The notes beneath the pieces were generated by a model. It worked only from the letters and a program-made list of their open reading frames with translations. It was not told where the DNA came from and ran no database searches. A DNA stretch of 64,000 bases from assembly GCA_022563255.1 (NCBI GenBank), contig JADFNS010000001.1, positions 1 through 64,000 on the forward strand, read 5' to 3'. Of this stretch, positions 1-6,972 are shown piece after piece. The translations under genes and the position numbers were made by a program. This stretch comes from Pseudomonadota bacterium (GTDB lineage Bacteria > Pseudomonadota > Gammaproteobacteria > Steroidobacterales > Woeseiaceae). Position 1 is the first letter of the stretch; every line of letters starts with the position of its first letter.

Positions 1-203
1 TCTAGCAGCGATTGATGCAAGGGACCAACGCCGCAACCAATATCGAGCACACTCGCCTCCCGATAACCGACCTGTTCAAGGCCTGTCATAAGTTGCTTCT
101 GAGACGGCTCAAATCCTTTTCGCTTAAAACGCTTGCGAGCGCGTCGTGCAAAAAAAGAAAAGATCCTTCCAGCGGATTGAGCATGACAGCAACATGTGCT
201 CAT
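1..203 (-). CDS. Class I SAM-dependent methyltransferase, N-terminal part (runs off the left edge)
   Basis: Reading leftwards from the ATG at 203, the frame stays open to the window edge and gives 67 codons. The product has a basic N-terminus (FFARRARKRFKRKGFEP), then VLDIGCGVGPLHQSLL, which is motif I of class I methyltransferases (the glycine-rich SAM-binding loop). The start is preceded by AGGGTGA, a plausible ribosome site. The catalytic and substrate parts lie outside the window, so the substrate cannot be guessed. The motif fixes the family; whether the gene is intact further left is unknown. Confidence 0.7.
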   Translation of the reverse strand, partial: MSTCCCHAQSAGRIFSFFARRARKRFKRKGFEPSQKQLMTGLEQVGYREASVLDIGCGVGPLHQSLL

Positions 204-271
204 CGGTCACCCTAAGTAGAATAACGTCGCAATTCTATCACCTGACCGGCTAGCGACTCGGATTTACGAAC

Positions 272-344
272 GTCCGGTTTGGGTCGTTAGCAGGACCCTT
301 TGGCCAATATTAGCTGAATGTCCGCTTCCGAGGGTAAAGCAGAC
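272..344 (+). repeat. Two-hairpin dispersed repeat, copy A
   Basis: This 73 bp copy begins GTCCGGTTTGGGTCGTTAGC and ends GTAAAGCAGAC. Two imperfect hairpins (GTCCG..TTTGGGT..AGC.GGAC-like, and GTCCGCTTCCGAGGGTAAAGCAGAC-like) are joined by a spacer containing ATATTA. It aligns nearly end to end with the copy at 2456-2527 and with the reverse-strand copy at 3072-3143. Confidence 0.7.
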
Positions 345-380
345 GTTTTCCAATTCAATTTCGGAAGTCTCAGACTTTAT

Positions 381-459
381 GTCCGCTTTTCTCCAAAGCG
401 GACGCTTTTACCACTGCGAAACTCCAATTTTCAGGGTCCGCTTCCGGCCAATAGCGGAC
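381..459 (+). repeat. Two-hairpin dispersed repeat, copy B (second subtype)
   Basis: The first hairpin, 381-403, has a perfect 9 bp stem (GTCCGCTTT / AAAGCGGAC) around TCTCC. The second, 436-459, pairs GTCCGC with GCGGAC around TTCCGGCCAATA. The spacer resembles that of the copy at 1740-1820, so these two form a subtype distinct from the 272, 2456 and 3072 copies. It lies 36 bp after copy A, in tandem, and just past the 3' end of the peptidase gene. Confidence 0.7.
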
Positions 460-488
460 GCTGAACACCCAATGTCTAAAGGCTACGA

Positions 489-1688
489 CTACGGAATTCG
501 TTTGTATTCTTTGAGTATGTCGATCAATCGATCATGCGGCAGCGCGTATACTGTATTTCCATTGATTCCTACCATTGTCTTCGCCGCGACCAGAGCATTC
601 ACAATAGCCTCTTCCGTCGCTTGCGCAGTCGCCAAGAATAACGGGTTCATCGCATCGTTTGGAAGCATCTCGACTTCCAGAAGCCCCTCCCGTGCTGCGG
701 CACCAGGATTGGCAGTGGAGAAAGCGATAAATATATCTCCGGATCCATTTGATGCATATCCGCCTACTTTGGAAATGCCGATAGGAACACGTCTCGCCAA
801 TCTCTTCAGTTGGTGCGGTAACAAGGGCGCATCTGTAGCGATGACGACGATGATTGAACCAGCGCTTCGGTCCGTCGGTCTGAATATTGGCATGAGATCG
901 GATAGTTTGTCGCCCAGCGGCACACCGGCGATCGTAAGTGTTTTCCTAGAGCCATAGTTCGCCTGAACCAGCACGCCCACGGTGTATTTTCGATCTGAGA
1001 TATTCAATTGTCGAGACGCGGTGCCGATGCCACCTTTGAACCCATGGCAAATCATCCCTGTACCACCACCCACATTGCCTTCACTAACAGGGCCGGCTTT
1101 CGCTGACTCCAACGCGTCAATTACGTGCTCTTTGGTGACATGAAATCCGTTAATGTCATTAAGATCGCCATCGTATGTTTCGGCGACGACCGGAAGCGAC
1201 CAGAAGACATCGGGATCATCCGGCAGGGGATCAAACAAATTATTTGCGTATTGCCACTCAATGGTTGCGTCACGAGCTACTCCCACGCTATGGGTGTTTG
1301 TAATCACAACTGGTCCTTCGAGAAAACCCGATTCTTCGACCCATGTAGTCCCAGTCATTTCTCCATTGCCGTTCAGCGCATACCAACCGGAAAAAACAGG
1401 ATCGTATTTTTTACCGCGAGGATGGATGGCCGTAACGCCGGTTCTTACCGGGCCGGACCCAACGTCAAGTTTCCCGTCTCCCGAAATTAACGTGGTGTGC
1501 CCTACAGTAACGCCAGCGACATCCGTGATCGCATTAAGCAATCCGGGAGTGCCGGCGAATGGAATGCCCAGATCTCTGGCCCGAGGCTCATCCTGACCGA
1601 TTGCGATGAGTGGAATTATGCAACCGATCGCAAAAACGAAGACATTCGCTTGACGGCGAGCCAGGCGGTAGTACACGGAAAGATTCAT
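489..1688 (-). CDS. P1 (S58/DmpA) family peptidase, exported
   Basis: The protein belongs to the DmpA/L-aminopeptidase D-esterase family, N-terminal-nucleophile hydrolases that cleave themselves to expose a catalytic serine. Family landmarks are visible: NAITDVAGVTVGH near the N-terminus, VGVLVQANYG in the middle, and GSIIVVIATDAPLLPHQ, where the Ser after Gly is the expected self-cleavage nucleophile, then SGDIFIAFSTAN. A hydrophobic N-terminal segment (ANVFVFAIGCIIPLIAIG) suggests export. A longer frame starts at 1703, but GGAGGAG lies just before the ATG at 1688, so that start is chosen (399 aa). It stands alone between repeat copies in the accessory zone. The family is clear; the natural peptide substrate is not. 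Confidence 0.88.
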   Translation of the reverse strand: MNLSVYYRLARRQANVFVFAIGCIIPLIAIGQDEPRARDLGIPFAGTPGLLNAITDVAGVTVGHTTLISGDGKLDVGSGPVRTGVTAIHPRGKKYDPVFSGWYALNGNGEMTGTTWVEESGFLEGPVVITNTHSVGVARDATIEWQYANNLFDPLPDDPDVFWSLPVVAETYDGDLNDINGFHVTKEHVIDALESAKAGPVSEGNVGGGTGMICHGFKGGIGTASRQLNISDRKYTVGVLVQANYGSRKTLTIAGVPLGDKLSDLMPIFRPTDRSAGSIIVVIATDAPLLPHQLKRLARRVPIGISKVGGYASNGSGDIFIAFSTANPGAAAREGLLEVEMLPNDAMNPLFLATAQATEEAIVNALVAAKTMVGINGNTVYALPHDRLIDILKEYKRIP

Positions 1689-1739
1689 TGGATTCTCCTC
1701 CAAAAGGAAGCGAAGAGATTAGCAAGCATAATGGACGAT

Positions 1740-1820
1740 GTCCGCTTTGGAGCGTAAAGAGGACGTTGTTCCGGCTCAAAATGCCGCTTTCTGAGAGTCC
1801 GCATTCGGCCAAGAGCGGAC
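1740..1820 (+). repeat. Two-hairpin dispersed repeat, copy C (second subtype)
   Basis: The copy runs from GTCCGCTTTGGAGCGTAAAG to CGGCCAAGAGCGGAC, about 81 bp. It lies 51 bp upstream of the peptidase start and shares its spacer and second hairpin with the copy at 381-459. Together the two copies bracket the peptidase gene in direct orientation. Confidence 0.65.
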
Positions 1821-1928
1821 GTCGCAAGCCCAGCTTGGTGTGCCGACTAGCGTTGAAGATAGAGTTCACCGGGGTGCCGCCTTCGGCGTCCGGCCTTTGT
1901 CTTTGGCAGGGTATGGCTCAACTATTTG

Positions 1929-2375
1929 TCAGAGCAGAGAACCATTTTGGTTAACCGTGTCATGGTCGCTTACTACCGATGCCCAAACACGGGGAATTGC
2001 CAGGGCGCCAAGAAATACGCCCGGAAACAGAACTAGGGGGAAATCCATCCACCAATGCGAAGTTGGTAGCAGACCAATGAGAATTTCGATTGCGTGCCCG
2101 AGCGCGTGAACAACCATAAAAAAGGAAACCATCAAGAACACGGGGCGACGAGACTCCAATCGAAATGCGCACCAGTTTAGTGCGAACCCAAAAACGATGT
2201 AAGCAAACCCAATATCACGGATCAAATGTCCGTTCGGTTCACCTGTTGCAGGCATGTCCACTGGAATATGGAAAAACCACTGGAGCGCTCTCGAAACCAT
2301 CCAGATTCCATTAGCTATCATGGCAGCTCCAATGATTTGGAGAACAATCCTAAGAATCTGCTGTTTCGGCTTCAA
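1929..2375 (-). CDS. Small integral membrane protein, function unknown
   Basis: The predicted protein has 148 residues and about four hydrophobic helices: an N-terminal one (IVLQIIGAAMIANGIWMV), one around IGFAYIVFGFALNWCAF, one around VFLMVSFFMVVHALGHAIEI, and a last one around FPLVLFPGVFLGALAI. Two histidines in the third helix (HALGH) could bind a ligand, but that is speculation. I do not recognise the family. The gene sits alone between repeat copies at 1740 and 2456. The start follows a purine-rich AGATGGAGAGATAG segment, which supports expression. Confidence 0.6.
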   Translation of the reverse strand: MKPKQQILRIVLQIIGAAMIANGIWMVSRALQWFFHIPVDMPATGEPNGHLIRDIGFAYIVFGFALNWCAFRLESRRPVFLMVSFFMVVHALGHAIEILIGLLPTSHWWMDFPLVLFPGVFLGALAIPRVWASVVSDHDTVNQNGSLL

Positions 2376-2455
2376 CTATCTCTCCATCTGCTTTAACGAG
2401 TACTGATTAGGAAAAATCATCCTGTGTCCAGACGCACATCATATGACGGTGAGAT

Positions 2456-2527
2456 GTCCGCTTTGGGTCATTAGCGGAAGGTTTGCCAGATATTACCTCA
2501 ACGGCTGCTTCCGGGGGTAAAGCAGCC
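2456..2527 (+). repeat. Two-hairpin dispersed repeat, copy D
   Basis: This 72 bp copy begins GTCCGCTTTGGGTCATTAGC and ends GGGGGTAAAGCAGCC, with ATATTACCTC in the spacer. The second hairpin pairs GGCTGCTT with AAAGCAGCC. It ends 43 bp before the start of the recombinase pseudogene. Confidence 0.7.
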
Positions 2528-2570
2528 ATTCAAGATCACGGTTCCATAAGCAAACGAGAGGAATCAGGAC

Positions 2571-3048
2571 ATGTTGCAATTAATCAAATGTAACCCTGAT
2601 CAAATACCGTGGAATAACGGCAAATTAGTAGGTCAAAAGTTGCCGCTGAAACTTCAGGAGATTTGGGCCATTCGGATTCACCTTCAATTGGCTAATCGCC
2701 GTTGAGACTTGGCATTGTTCAATCTAGCAATTGATAGCAAGCTTAGGGCCTGCGATTTGCTGTGCTTACGGCTCGAACGAGAGAAGCGGTCACGGACTGG
2801 ATTCAAACAGCGGAGCTAAGCGCTTCGTCGTATCCATTTCCCAGCCAGCTGCTTAGTTCGATGCATCTGTCGACGCGCCAATACTCCCGTATGGTCGAGT
2901 CGTGGGTAGCAGGCATTTTTATCGGCGGACCAAGAACATTCGCGCCGTGCAACTACAGCTGGGACACGCGAAGCTGGAAAGCACAGTACGCTACCTGGGG
3001 ATTGAAGTGGATGACGCCCTCGAAATAGCTGAGCAAACGGAGGTATAA
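2571..3048 (+). pseudogene. Tyrosine recombinase/integrase, heavily degraded
   Basis: Three blocks in different frames add up to the outline of a small phage-type integrase. Block 1 starts at the ATG at 2571 (LIKCNPDQIPWNNGKLVGQK, then IWAIRIHLQLANRR), hits an in-frame TGA, and continues as DLALFNLAIDSKLRACDLL. Block 2, near 2760, reads LTARTREAVTDWIQ then LSTRQYSRMVESWV. Block 3, from about 2926, reads YRRTKNIRAVQLQLGHAKLE then YLGIEVDDALEIAEQTEV and a stop at 3046-3048. LGHAKLESTVRYL carries the conserved LGH and the catalytic Tyr region. The middle of the catalytic domain (first Arg, HxxR) appears deleted. A nonsense codon, at least one frameshift and internal deletions make it non-functional. 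Confidence 0.85.
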
Positions 3049-3071
3049 ATAGACTGCGGTTGTCTCGGGAC

Positions 3072-3143
3072 GGCCGCTTTACCCACGATACTGGACATTA
3101 AGGTAATATCGGGGAAATAGTCTGCTTGTGACCCAAAGCAGAC
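3072..3143 (-). repeat. Two-hairpin dispersed repeat, copy E (inverted)
   Basis: Read on the minus strand this copy begins GTCTGCTTTGGGTCACAAGC, contains ATATTACC in the spacer, and ends GTGGGTAAAGCGGCC. It is therefore the inverted partner of the copy at 2456-2527. The 3120-3143 hairpin has a perfect 8 bp stem, GTCTGCTT / AAGCAGAC. It lies 24 bp after the pseudogene stop. Confidence 0.65.
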
Positions 3144-3214
3144 TTCAGTCTATCGCCATAATGTTGGATAATCAGGGCGGGATTTCAAAAGTGCAACCAA
3201 GCGGGGCTATTCAA

Positions 3215-3601
3215 ATGAATTTTCTGTCCAAGTACACTGACATCACATACGCAGTATTAAGAATCGTTGCCGGCTCAATTTTCTTAATTCATGGCGTTCA
3301 AAAGGTCTTCGGTGTTTTGACGGAGCACCAGCCAGCGATCGGCTCGCAACTTTGGATCGGCGGCATGATTGAGCTGATCTGCGGACTTTTGATCGTGATC
3401 GGCTTTCAGACGCGTTGGGTGGCATTTCTCGCAAGTGGCACCATGGCGGTTGCCTACATACAGTTTCATTGGAAGTTTCAATTCGGTCCAGAGTTTTTTC
3501 CTGCGGTCAACCATGGCGATGCCGCAATTCTCTACAGCATCATTTTCTTGTACATTGCATGCCGTGGCGCCGGCAAATGGTCTTTGGACAAATCCGAATA
3601 A
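3215..3601 (+). CDS. DoxX family membrane protein
   Basis: The 128-residue protein has four hydrophobic segments. The N-terminal pattern (AVLRIVAGSIFLIHGVQKVF) and the later GGMIELICGLLIVIGFQTRW, FLASGTMAVAYIQFHW and NHGDAAILYSIIFLYIA match DoxX proteins, small inner-membrane proteins of the DoxD/SURF4-like group linked in some bacteria to thiol or oxidative-stress functions. An upstream in-frame start at 3128 would translate through the repeat at 3120-3143, so the ATG at 3215 is preferred. It stands alone in the repeat-rich zone and may be a passenger gene there. Confidence 0.8.
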   Translation: MNFLSKYTDITYAVLRIVAGSIFLIHGVQKVFGVLTEHQPAIGSQLWIGGMIELICGLLIVIGFQTRWVAFLASGTMAVAYIQFHWKFQFGPEFFPAVNHGDAAILYSIIFLYIACRGAGKWSLDKSE

Positions 3602-3628
3602 TCGAACCCACCTCCTACCAAAGCCAGT

Positions 3629-3652
3629 GGCCGCTATTGGCTGAAAGCGGCC
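3629..3652 (-). repeat. Half copy of the dispersed repeat (second hairpin only)
   Basis: On the minus strand this reads GGCCGCTTTCAGCCAATAGC plus GGCC, which matches the second hairpin of the copies at 381-459 and 1740-1820. The stem is GGCCGCT.. / ..AGCGGCC. The companion first hairpin, expected on its right, is missing where the amidohydrolase remnant begins. Confidence 0.55.
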
Positions 3653-3666
3653 ATGAGAAATGTCAA

Positions 3667-3802
3667 CTAGCGATCATGGTGAGCCGCTATCTCTTCGTCA
3701 GACAAACTCAAAAACCTGGCAGCGTTGTTATAAAAAATATCGCGCCGCCGCTCGGCGTTGAGGAAGGGCGCGGATTCGATTGCTGCAATTATATCATTTG
3801 AA
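3667..3802 (-). pseudogene. C-terminal remnant of an amidohydrolase
   Basis: Read leftwards from about 3802, the frame gives SNDIIAAIESAPFLNAERRR, then DIFYNNAARFLSLSDEEIAA, and a TAG at 3667-3669. The pattern ERRR-x-I-x-Y-x-NAARxL is the usual last helix of the amidohydrolase family related to ACMS decarboxylase. Nothing of the metal-binding barrel precedes it: the frame continues upstream only as low-quality sequence into the sspB tail. I read this as the tail of a gene whose body was removed, next to a half repeat. The match rests on about 40 residues. Confidence 0.5.
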
Positions 3803-3855
3803 CGACCGCTTGCCGGTGCGGACCGTCCCGTGACTGTCACTTTTGCAGGGGGTTT

Positions 3856-4299
3856 TTACTTGACGATCGTCAGGTGTGGGCGGGAATTCGTCGATTCAAT
3901 GTCGTCCGGCAATTCCACTGTTTCAACCTGTTCATTCGTTTCGGCGTCACGGGAGAAAATCATGCCCTGCCCCGTCTCCCGGGCATAGATTCCGAGCACA
4001 GATTGCATCGGCACCCAGACGTCGAACGCCACGCCGCTAAAGCGCGCGCGAAAGCTCACGGCATCGTTTGTCAGTTTGAGATTATGAGCGGCGGACTCGC
4101 TGATGTTTAAAATAATTTTGCCGTCTTTCACATGCTCTCGCGGCACGCTGACGCCATTGACGGACGCATCCACCACGATATGTGGCGTATGTGAATTGTC
4201 ACCCATCCATTCGTGCATGGCGCGAATCAGGTACGGACGTTTTGAGCGGCTGAATTTATTCACGAATTCTGATCTTGAGGAATCGCTTGATACCGACAT
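3856..4299 (-). CDS. sspB: ClpXP protease specificity-enhancing factor SspB
   Basis: SspB binds ssrA-tagged and other substrates and hands them to ClpXP. The fold region is clear (SKRPYLIRAMHEWMGDN, then TPHIVVDASVNGVSVP, ILNISESAAHNLKL, FSGVAFDVWVPMQSVLGIYA). After a variable acidic linker the protein ends RPHLTIVK, equivalent to the C-terminal ClpX-docking tail of E. coli SspB (RPALRVVK), so both ends of the adaptor are present. Its 147 residues fit the family. It follows sspA by 45 bp and closes the petABC-sspA-sspB run. Confidence 0.95.
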   Translation of the reverse strand: MSVSSDSSRSEFVNKFSRSKRPYLIRAMHEWMGDNSHTPHIVVDASVNGVSVPREHVKDGKIILNISESAAHNLKLTNDAVSFRARFSGVAFDVWVPMQSVLGIYARETGQGMIFSRDAETNEQVETVELPDDIESTNSRPHLTIVK

Positions 4300-4344
4300 T
4301 CTAGCACCGAATTGACCGGCCGCTTCGCAACTTAACTTAAGCTG

Positions 4345-4974
4345 TTACAGGCGCATTTCCTGTTCGAGTTCCGTCAGGCTCTGCTGAAACGAGCGCCGCG
4401 CGAATACTCGGTCCATATATTCGTCAATCACTTCTGCACCTTTGCCCAGATCGATGCCATACACGGGTAAACGCCACAACAACGGAGCGATAGCACAATC
4501 GACGAGCGAAAATTCCTCGCTTAGAAAGTACGGCCGCGCACCAAATAATTCGATGCTCTGCAGTATGCTTTCACGCAGCATTTTTCGAGATTTGGTTCCC
4601 AACTTGCCGTCGGCCGTGGAGTCCGCTTCTGCGGCAATGGAGTACCAGTCCGTTTCAATACGATACAACGCAAGGCGAAACTGCGCGCGCGTTACAGGGT
4701 CCACTGGCATCAAAGGCGGATGTGGAAAACGTTCGTCAAGATACTCCACGATCACGCGCGCGTCATAGAGCGTCAGATCACGATCGACCAGTGTCGGAAC
4801 CGAGTGGTATGGATTGAGATCCATCAAGTCCTCTGGCAATTCCGGGCCCGGTATATTCGTTATTTCAATATTTATGTTCTTCTCGGCCAAAACCAGTCGA
4901 GCACGGTGACTGTCAATGTCGGTCGGCCACGAGAATAGCGTCATTACTGAACGCCGATTGGCTATTACTGCCAT
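4345..4974 (-). CDS. sspA: Stringent starvation protein A (GST-fold, RNA polymerase-associated)
   Basis: SspA is a glutathione-S-transferase-fold protein that binds RNA polymerase and affects stationary-phase and acid-stress transcription in relatives. The thioredoxin-like N-domain (MTLFSWPTDIDSHRARLVLA, then NPYHSVPTLVDRDLTLYDAR) and the helical C-domain are complete at 209 residues. A frame from 4992 is possible, but the ATG at 4974 shares its A with the petC stop (TAATG) and gives a protein of normal length, so translational coupling to petC is likely. Confidence 0.95.
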   Translation of the reverse strand: MAVIANRRSVMTLFSWPTDIDSHRARLVLAEKNINIEITNIPGPELPEDLMDLNPYHSVPTLVDRDLTLYDARVIVEYLDERFPHPPLMPVDPVTRAQFRLALYRIETDWYSIAAEADSTADGKLGTKSRKMLRESILQSIELFGARPYFLSEEFSLVDCAIAPLLWRLPVYGIDLGKGAEVIDEYMDRVFARRSFQQSLTELEQEMRL

Positions 4975-5720
4975 TATTTTACATCCTTCCATATTTGTTT
5001 CTTGAGCATATTAGCGATGATCAGGAAAAAGGTCAGGAACATCAGCACCCACACGCCCAGCTTGCGTCGAATCGAGCGAATCGGCTCGGCGACGTAGGCC
5101 AGAAAATTGACGGTATCGCGTACGAACTCATCGTAGTCCTCCGAATCCATCTGGCCCAGGGTAAGTTGCTCAAATCCTTCAAACACTCGGGTCACCGATC
5201 CGTCGACATTTTTATGCTCGACAAAAATTGCGTTTTGGTAACCCTGCAGTTCCCAGAGTACGTGCGGCATGCTGGTGCCCTCACGCACCAGGTTATCCAC
5301 GCCTGTCGGGCTGTCTGCAGAAACATAAAAGCCTTTCAGGAAGTTGAAAATGTGATCCGTCCCTTTGGCCCGCGCCAAGAGCGACAAGTCTGGCGGCGCA
5401 GTTCCGTACCAGCGCGCCGCATCTGTGGCCGGCATCGACGCCTGGATCGTGTCGAACGTCTGGTCGGCGTTAAACATCAGGTTGTCGATGAGCATTTCTT
5501 CCGAAATTTCGAGGTCCCTGCCGATCGTTTTGTAACGAACATATTGCGCCGAATGACATCCCGAACAGTAGTTCATGAAATTTGCGGCACCGCGCTGCAG
5601 TGACTTGATATTGTCAGGGTCGATGCCGGACTTTTCCAGTTTGACACCGCCGCTGGAGGCCAGTCCCTGTGCGGACATGAAACACGCACTCAACACCAGC
5701 AGCCCGGCAAATCGCTTCAT
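4974..5720 (-). CDS. petC: Ubiquinol-cytochrome c reductase, cytochrome c1 subunit
   Basis: This is the c-type haem subunit of the bc1 complex, passing electrons from the Rieske centre to soluble cytochromes on the periplasmic side. A signal peptide (MKRFAGLLVLSACFMSAQG) is followed by CSGCH, the haem-attachment motif, and GTSMPHVLWELQG, which supplies the axial Met. A single helix near the C-terminus (LGVWVLMFLTFFLIIANML) anchors it. The ATG at 5720 comes one base after the petB stop; an ATG at 5729 overlapping petB is the alternative. The product is 248 residues. Confidence 0.95.
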   Translation of the reverse strand: MKRFAGLLVLSACFMSAQGLASSGGVKLEKSGIDPDNIKSLQRGAANFMNYCSGCHSAQYVRYKTIGRDLEISEEMLIDNLMFNADQTFDTIQASMPATDAARWYGTAPPDLSLLARAKGTDHIFNFLKGFYVSADSPTGVDNLVREGTSMPHVLWELQGYQNAIFVEHKNVDGSVTRVFEGFEQLTLGQMDSEDYDEFVRDTVNFLAYVAEPIRSIRRKLGVWVLMFLTFFLIIANMLKKQIWKDVK

Positions 5721-5721
5721 T

Positions 5722-6972
5722 TTAACCATGGTAGACGACCCTGTCGGGCACCGGCTTGGTCTTGTCAATCGCCGTGTAATACGGCATCAGCAGAAAGAAT
5801 GCGAAGTAAATCACGGCGAAAACACGTGCGGCCATGACGTAGACGGGTTCAACCGGCATCGTACCCAACCAACCCAGGGTGATAAACGTAATGACGAAGA
5901 TTGTCAGCGCCGTTTTGTAAATCCAGCCCCGGTAGCGAATCGATTTGACTCGGGAACGATCAAGCCACGGCAGGAACAGCGGCAGTATGACCGACAGACC
6001 GAACAGGATGAAGCCCCAGAGCTTATCCGGGACCGCGCGCAGAATCGCGTAGAACGGCGTGAAATACCAAACCGGCGCGATGTGCTCCGGCGTCGCCGTC
6101 AGATTCGCGGGTTCGAAGTTCGCGTGCTCCAGGAAATAGCCGCCCATATCCGGCGCGAAGAACATAACGGCGCTGAAAATCATCAGGAACACGATGATAA
6201 TGACCAGGTCCTTGCTCGTGTGATACGGGTGGAACGCCACTCCATCGAGCGGCACGCCGTCAGCGCCTTTGTAATCCTTGATTTCGATGCCGTCGGGATT
6301 GCTTGAGCCGACCTCGTGCAACGCCACGATGTGCACGAAAACGAGGCCGATCAGAGCGAGCGGCAACGCGATCACATGCAACGCAAAAAAGCGATTCAGC
6401 GTGATGTCGGATATCGAGTAGTCGCCGCGAATAATTTCTACCAGCGCGTCACCCACCCAGGGAATCGCACCGAACAGGGAGATGATCACCTGCGCTCCCC
6501 AATACGACATTTGCCCCCATGGCAACAGGTATCCGGCAAACGCCTCAGCCATTAACACCAGGAAGATCAGCATGCCGATGATCCAGATCAGCTCGCGCGG
6601 CTTCTTGTACGAGCCGTAGAGCATGGCGCGGAACATGTGCAGATAGACGACAATGAAGAAGAACGAGGCGCCCGTTGAATGCATGTAGCGAATCAACCAG
6701 CCCCATTCAACGTCGCGCATGATGTATTCGACCGACGCGAAGGCTTGCACCGCGTCCGGCTTGTAATTCATGGTCAGAAAGATGCCGGAGATAAACTGGA
6801 TCACGAGTACGACAAATGCCAACACACCAAACGCGTACCAGATATTGAAGTTCTTGGAGGCGTAATATTCAGTAAAGTGGTACTTCATGGTCTCCGTAAA
6901 CGGGAAACGATCGTCGATCCACTTCATGAATCCGCCTTGCGGCTTGCCAACTTCTGCTTCGATTCTCGACAT
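5722..6972 (-). CDS. petB: Ubiquinol-cytochrome c reductase, cytochrome b subunit
   Basis: This 416-residue core subunit of the bc1 complex carries two b haems and both quinone sites. The eight-helix pattern is intact, with haem-ligand histidines in YMHSTGASFFFIVVYLHMF and FFALHVIALPLALIGLVFVH, and the Qo-site PEW-like motif as PEHIAPVWYFTPFYAIL. The ATG at 6972 overlaps the petA stop by one base (TAATG), so the two are coupled. It lies between the Rieske and c1 genes in the usual order. Confidence 0.97.
   Translation of the reverse strand: MSRIEAEVGKPQGGFMKWIDDRFPFTETMKYHFTEYYASKNFNIWYAFGVLAFVVLVIQFISGIFLTMNYKPDAVQAFASVEYIMRDVEWGWLIRYMHSTGASFFFIVVYLHMFRAMLYGSYKKPRELIWIIGMLIFLVLMAEAFAGYLLPWGQMSYWGAQVIISLFGAIPWVGDALVEIIRGDYSISDITLNRFFALHVIALPLALIGLVFVHIVALHEVGSSNPDGIEIKDYKGADGVPLDGVAFHPYHTSKDLVIIIVFLMIFSAVMFFAPDMGGYFLEHANFEPANLTATPEHIAPVWYFTPFYAILRAVPDKLWGFILFGLSVILPLFLPWLDRSRVKSIRYRGWIYKTALTIFVITFITLGWLGTMPVEPVYVMAARVFAVIYFAFFLLMPYYTAIDKTKPVPDRVVYHG

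Larger units (their letters stand above)
2456..3143. mobile_element. Decayed mobile unit: recombinase pseudogene between inverted repeat copies
   Basis: A plus-strand repeat copy (2456-2527) and a minus-strand copy (3072-3143) lie at the two ends of a 688 bp segment whose only content is a broken tyrosine-recombinase gene. Both ends are about 72 bp and show the same order of elements when read inwards: GTCYGCTTTGGGTC, then ATATTACC, then GGTAAAGC. This is what a terminal-inverted-repeat element would leave behind. No target-site duplication was established by eye, so calling it one element is an inference. Confidence 0.45.

Noticed and set aside
379-957. 192-codon plus-strand frame
   Set aside because: It is antisense to the P1 peptidase, crosses a repeat copy, and shows no domain.
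3431-3450. Sigma-54-like TGGCAC...TTGC sequence
   Set aside because: The spacing between the two elements is too long, and it lies inside the DoxX coding region.
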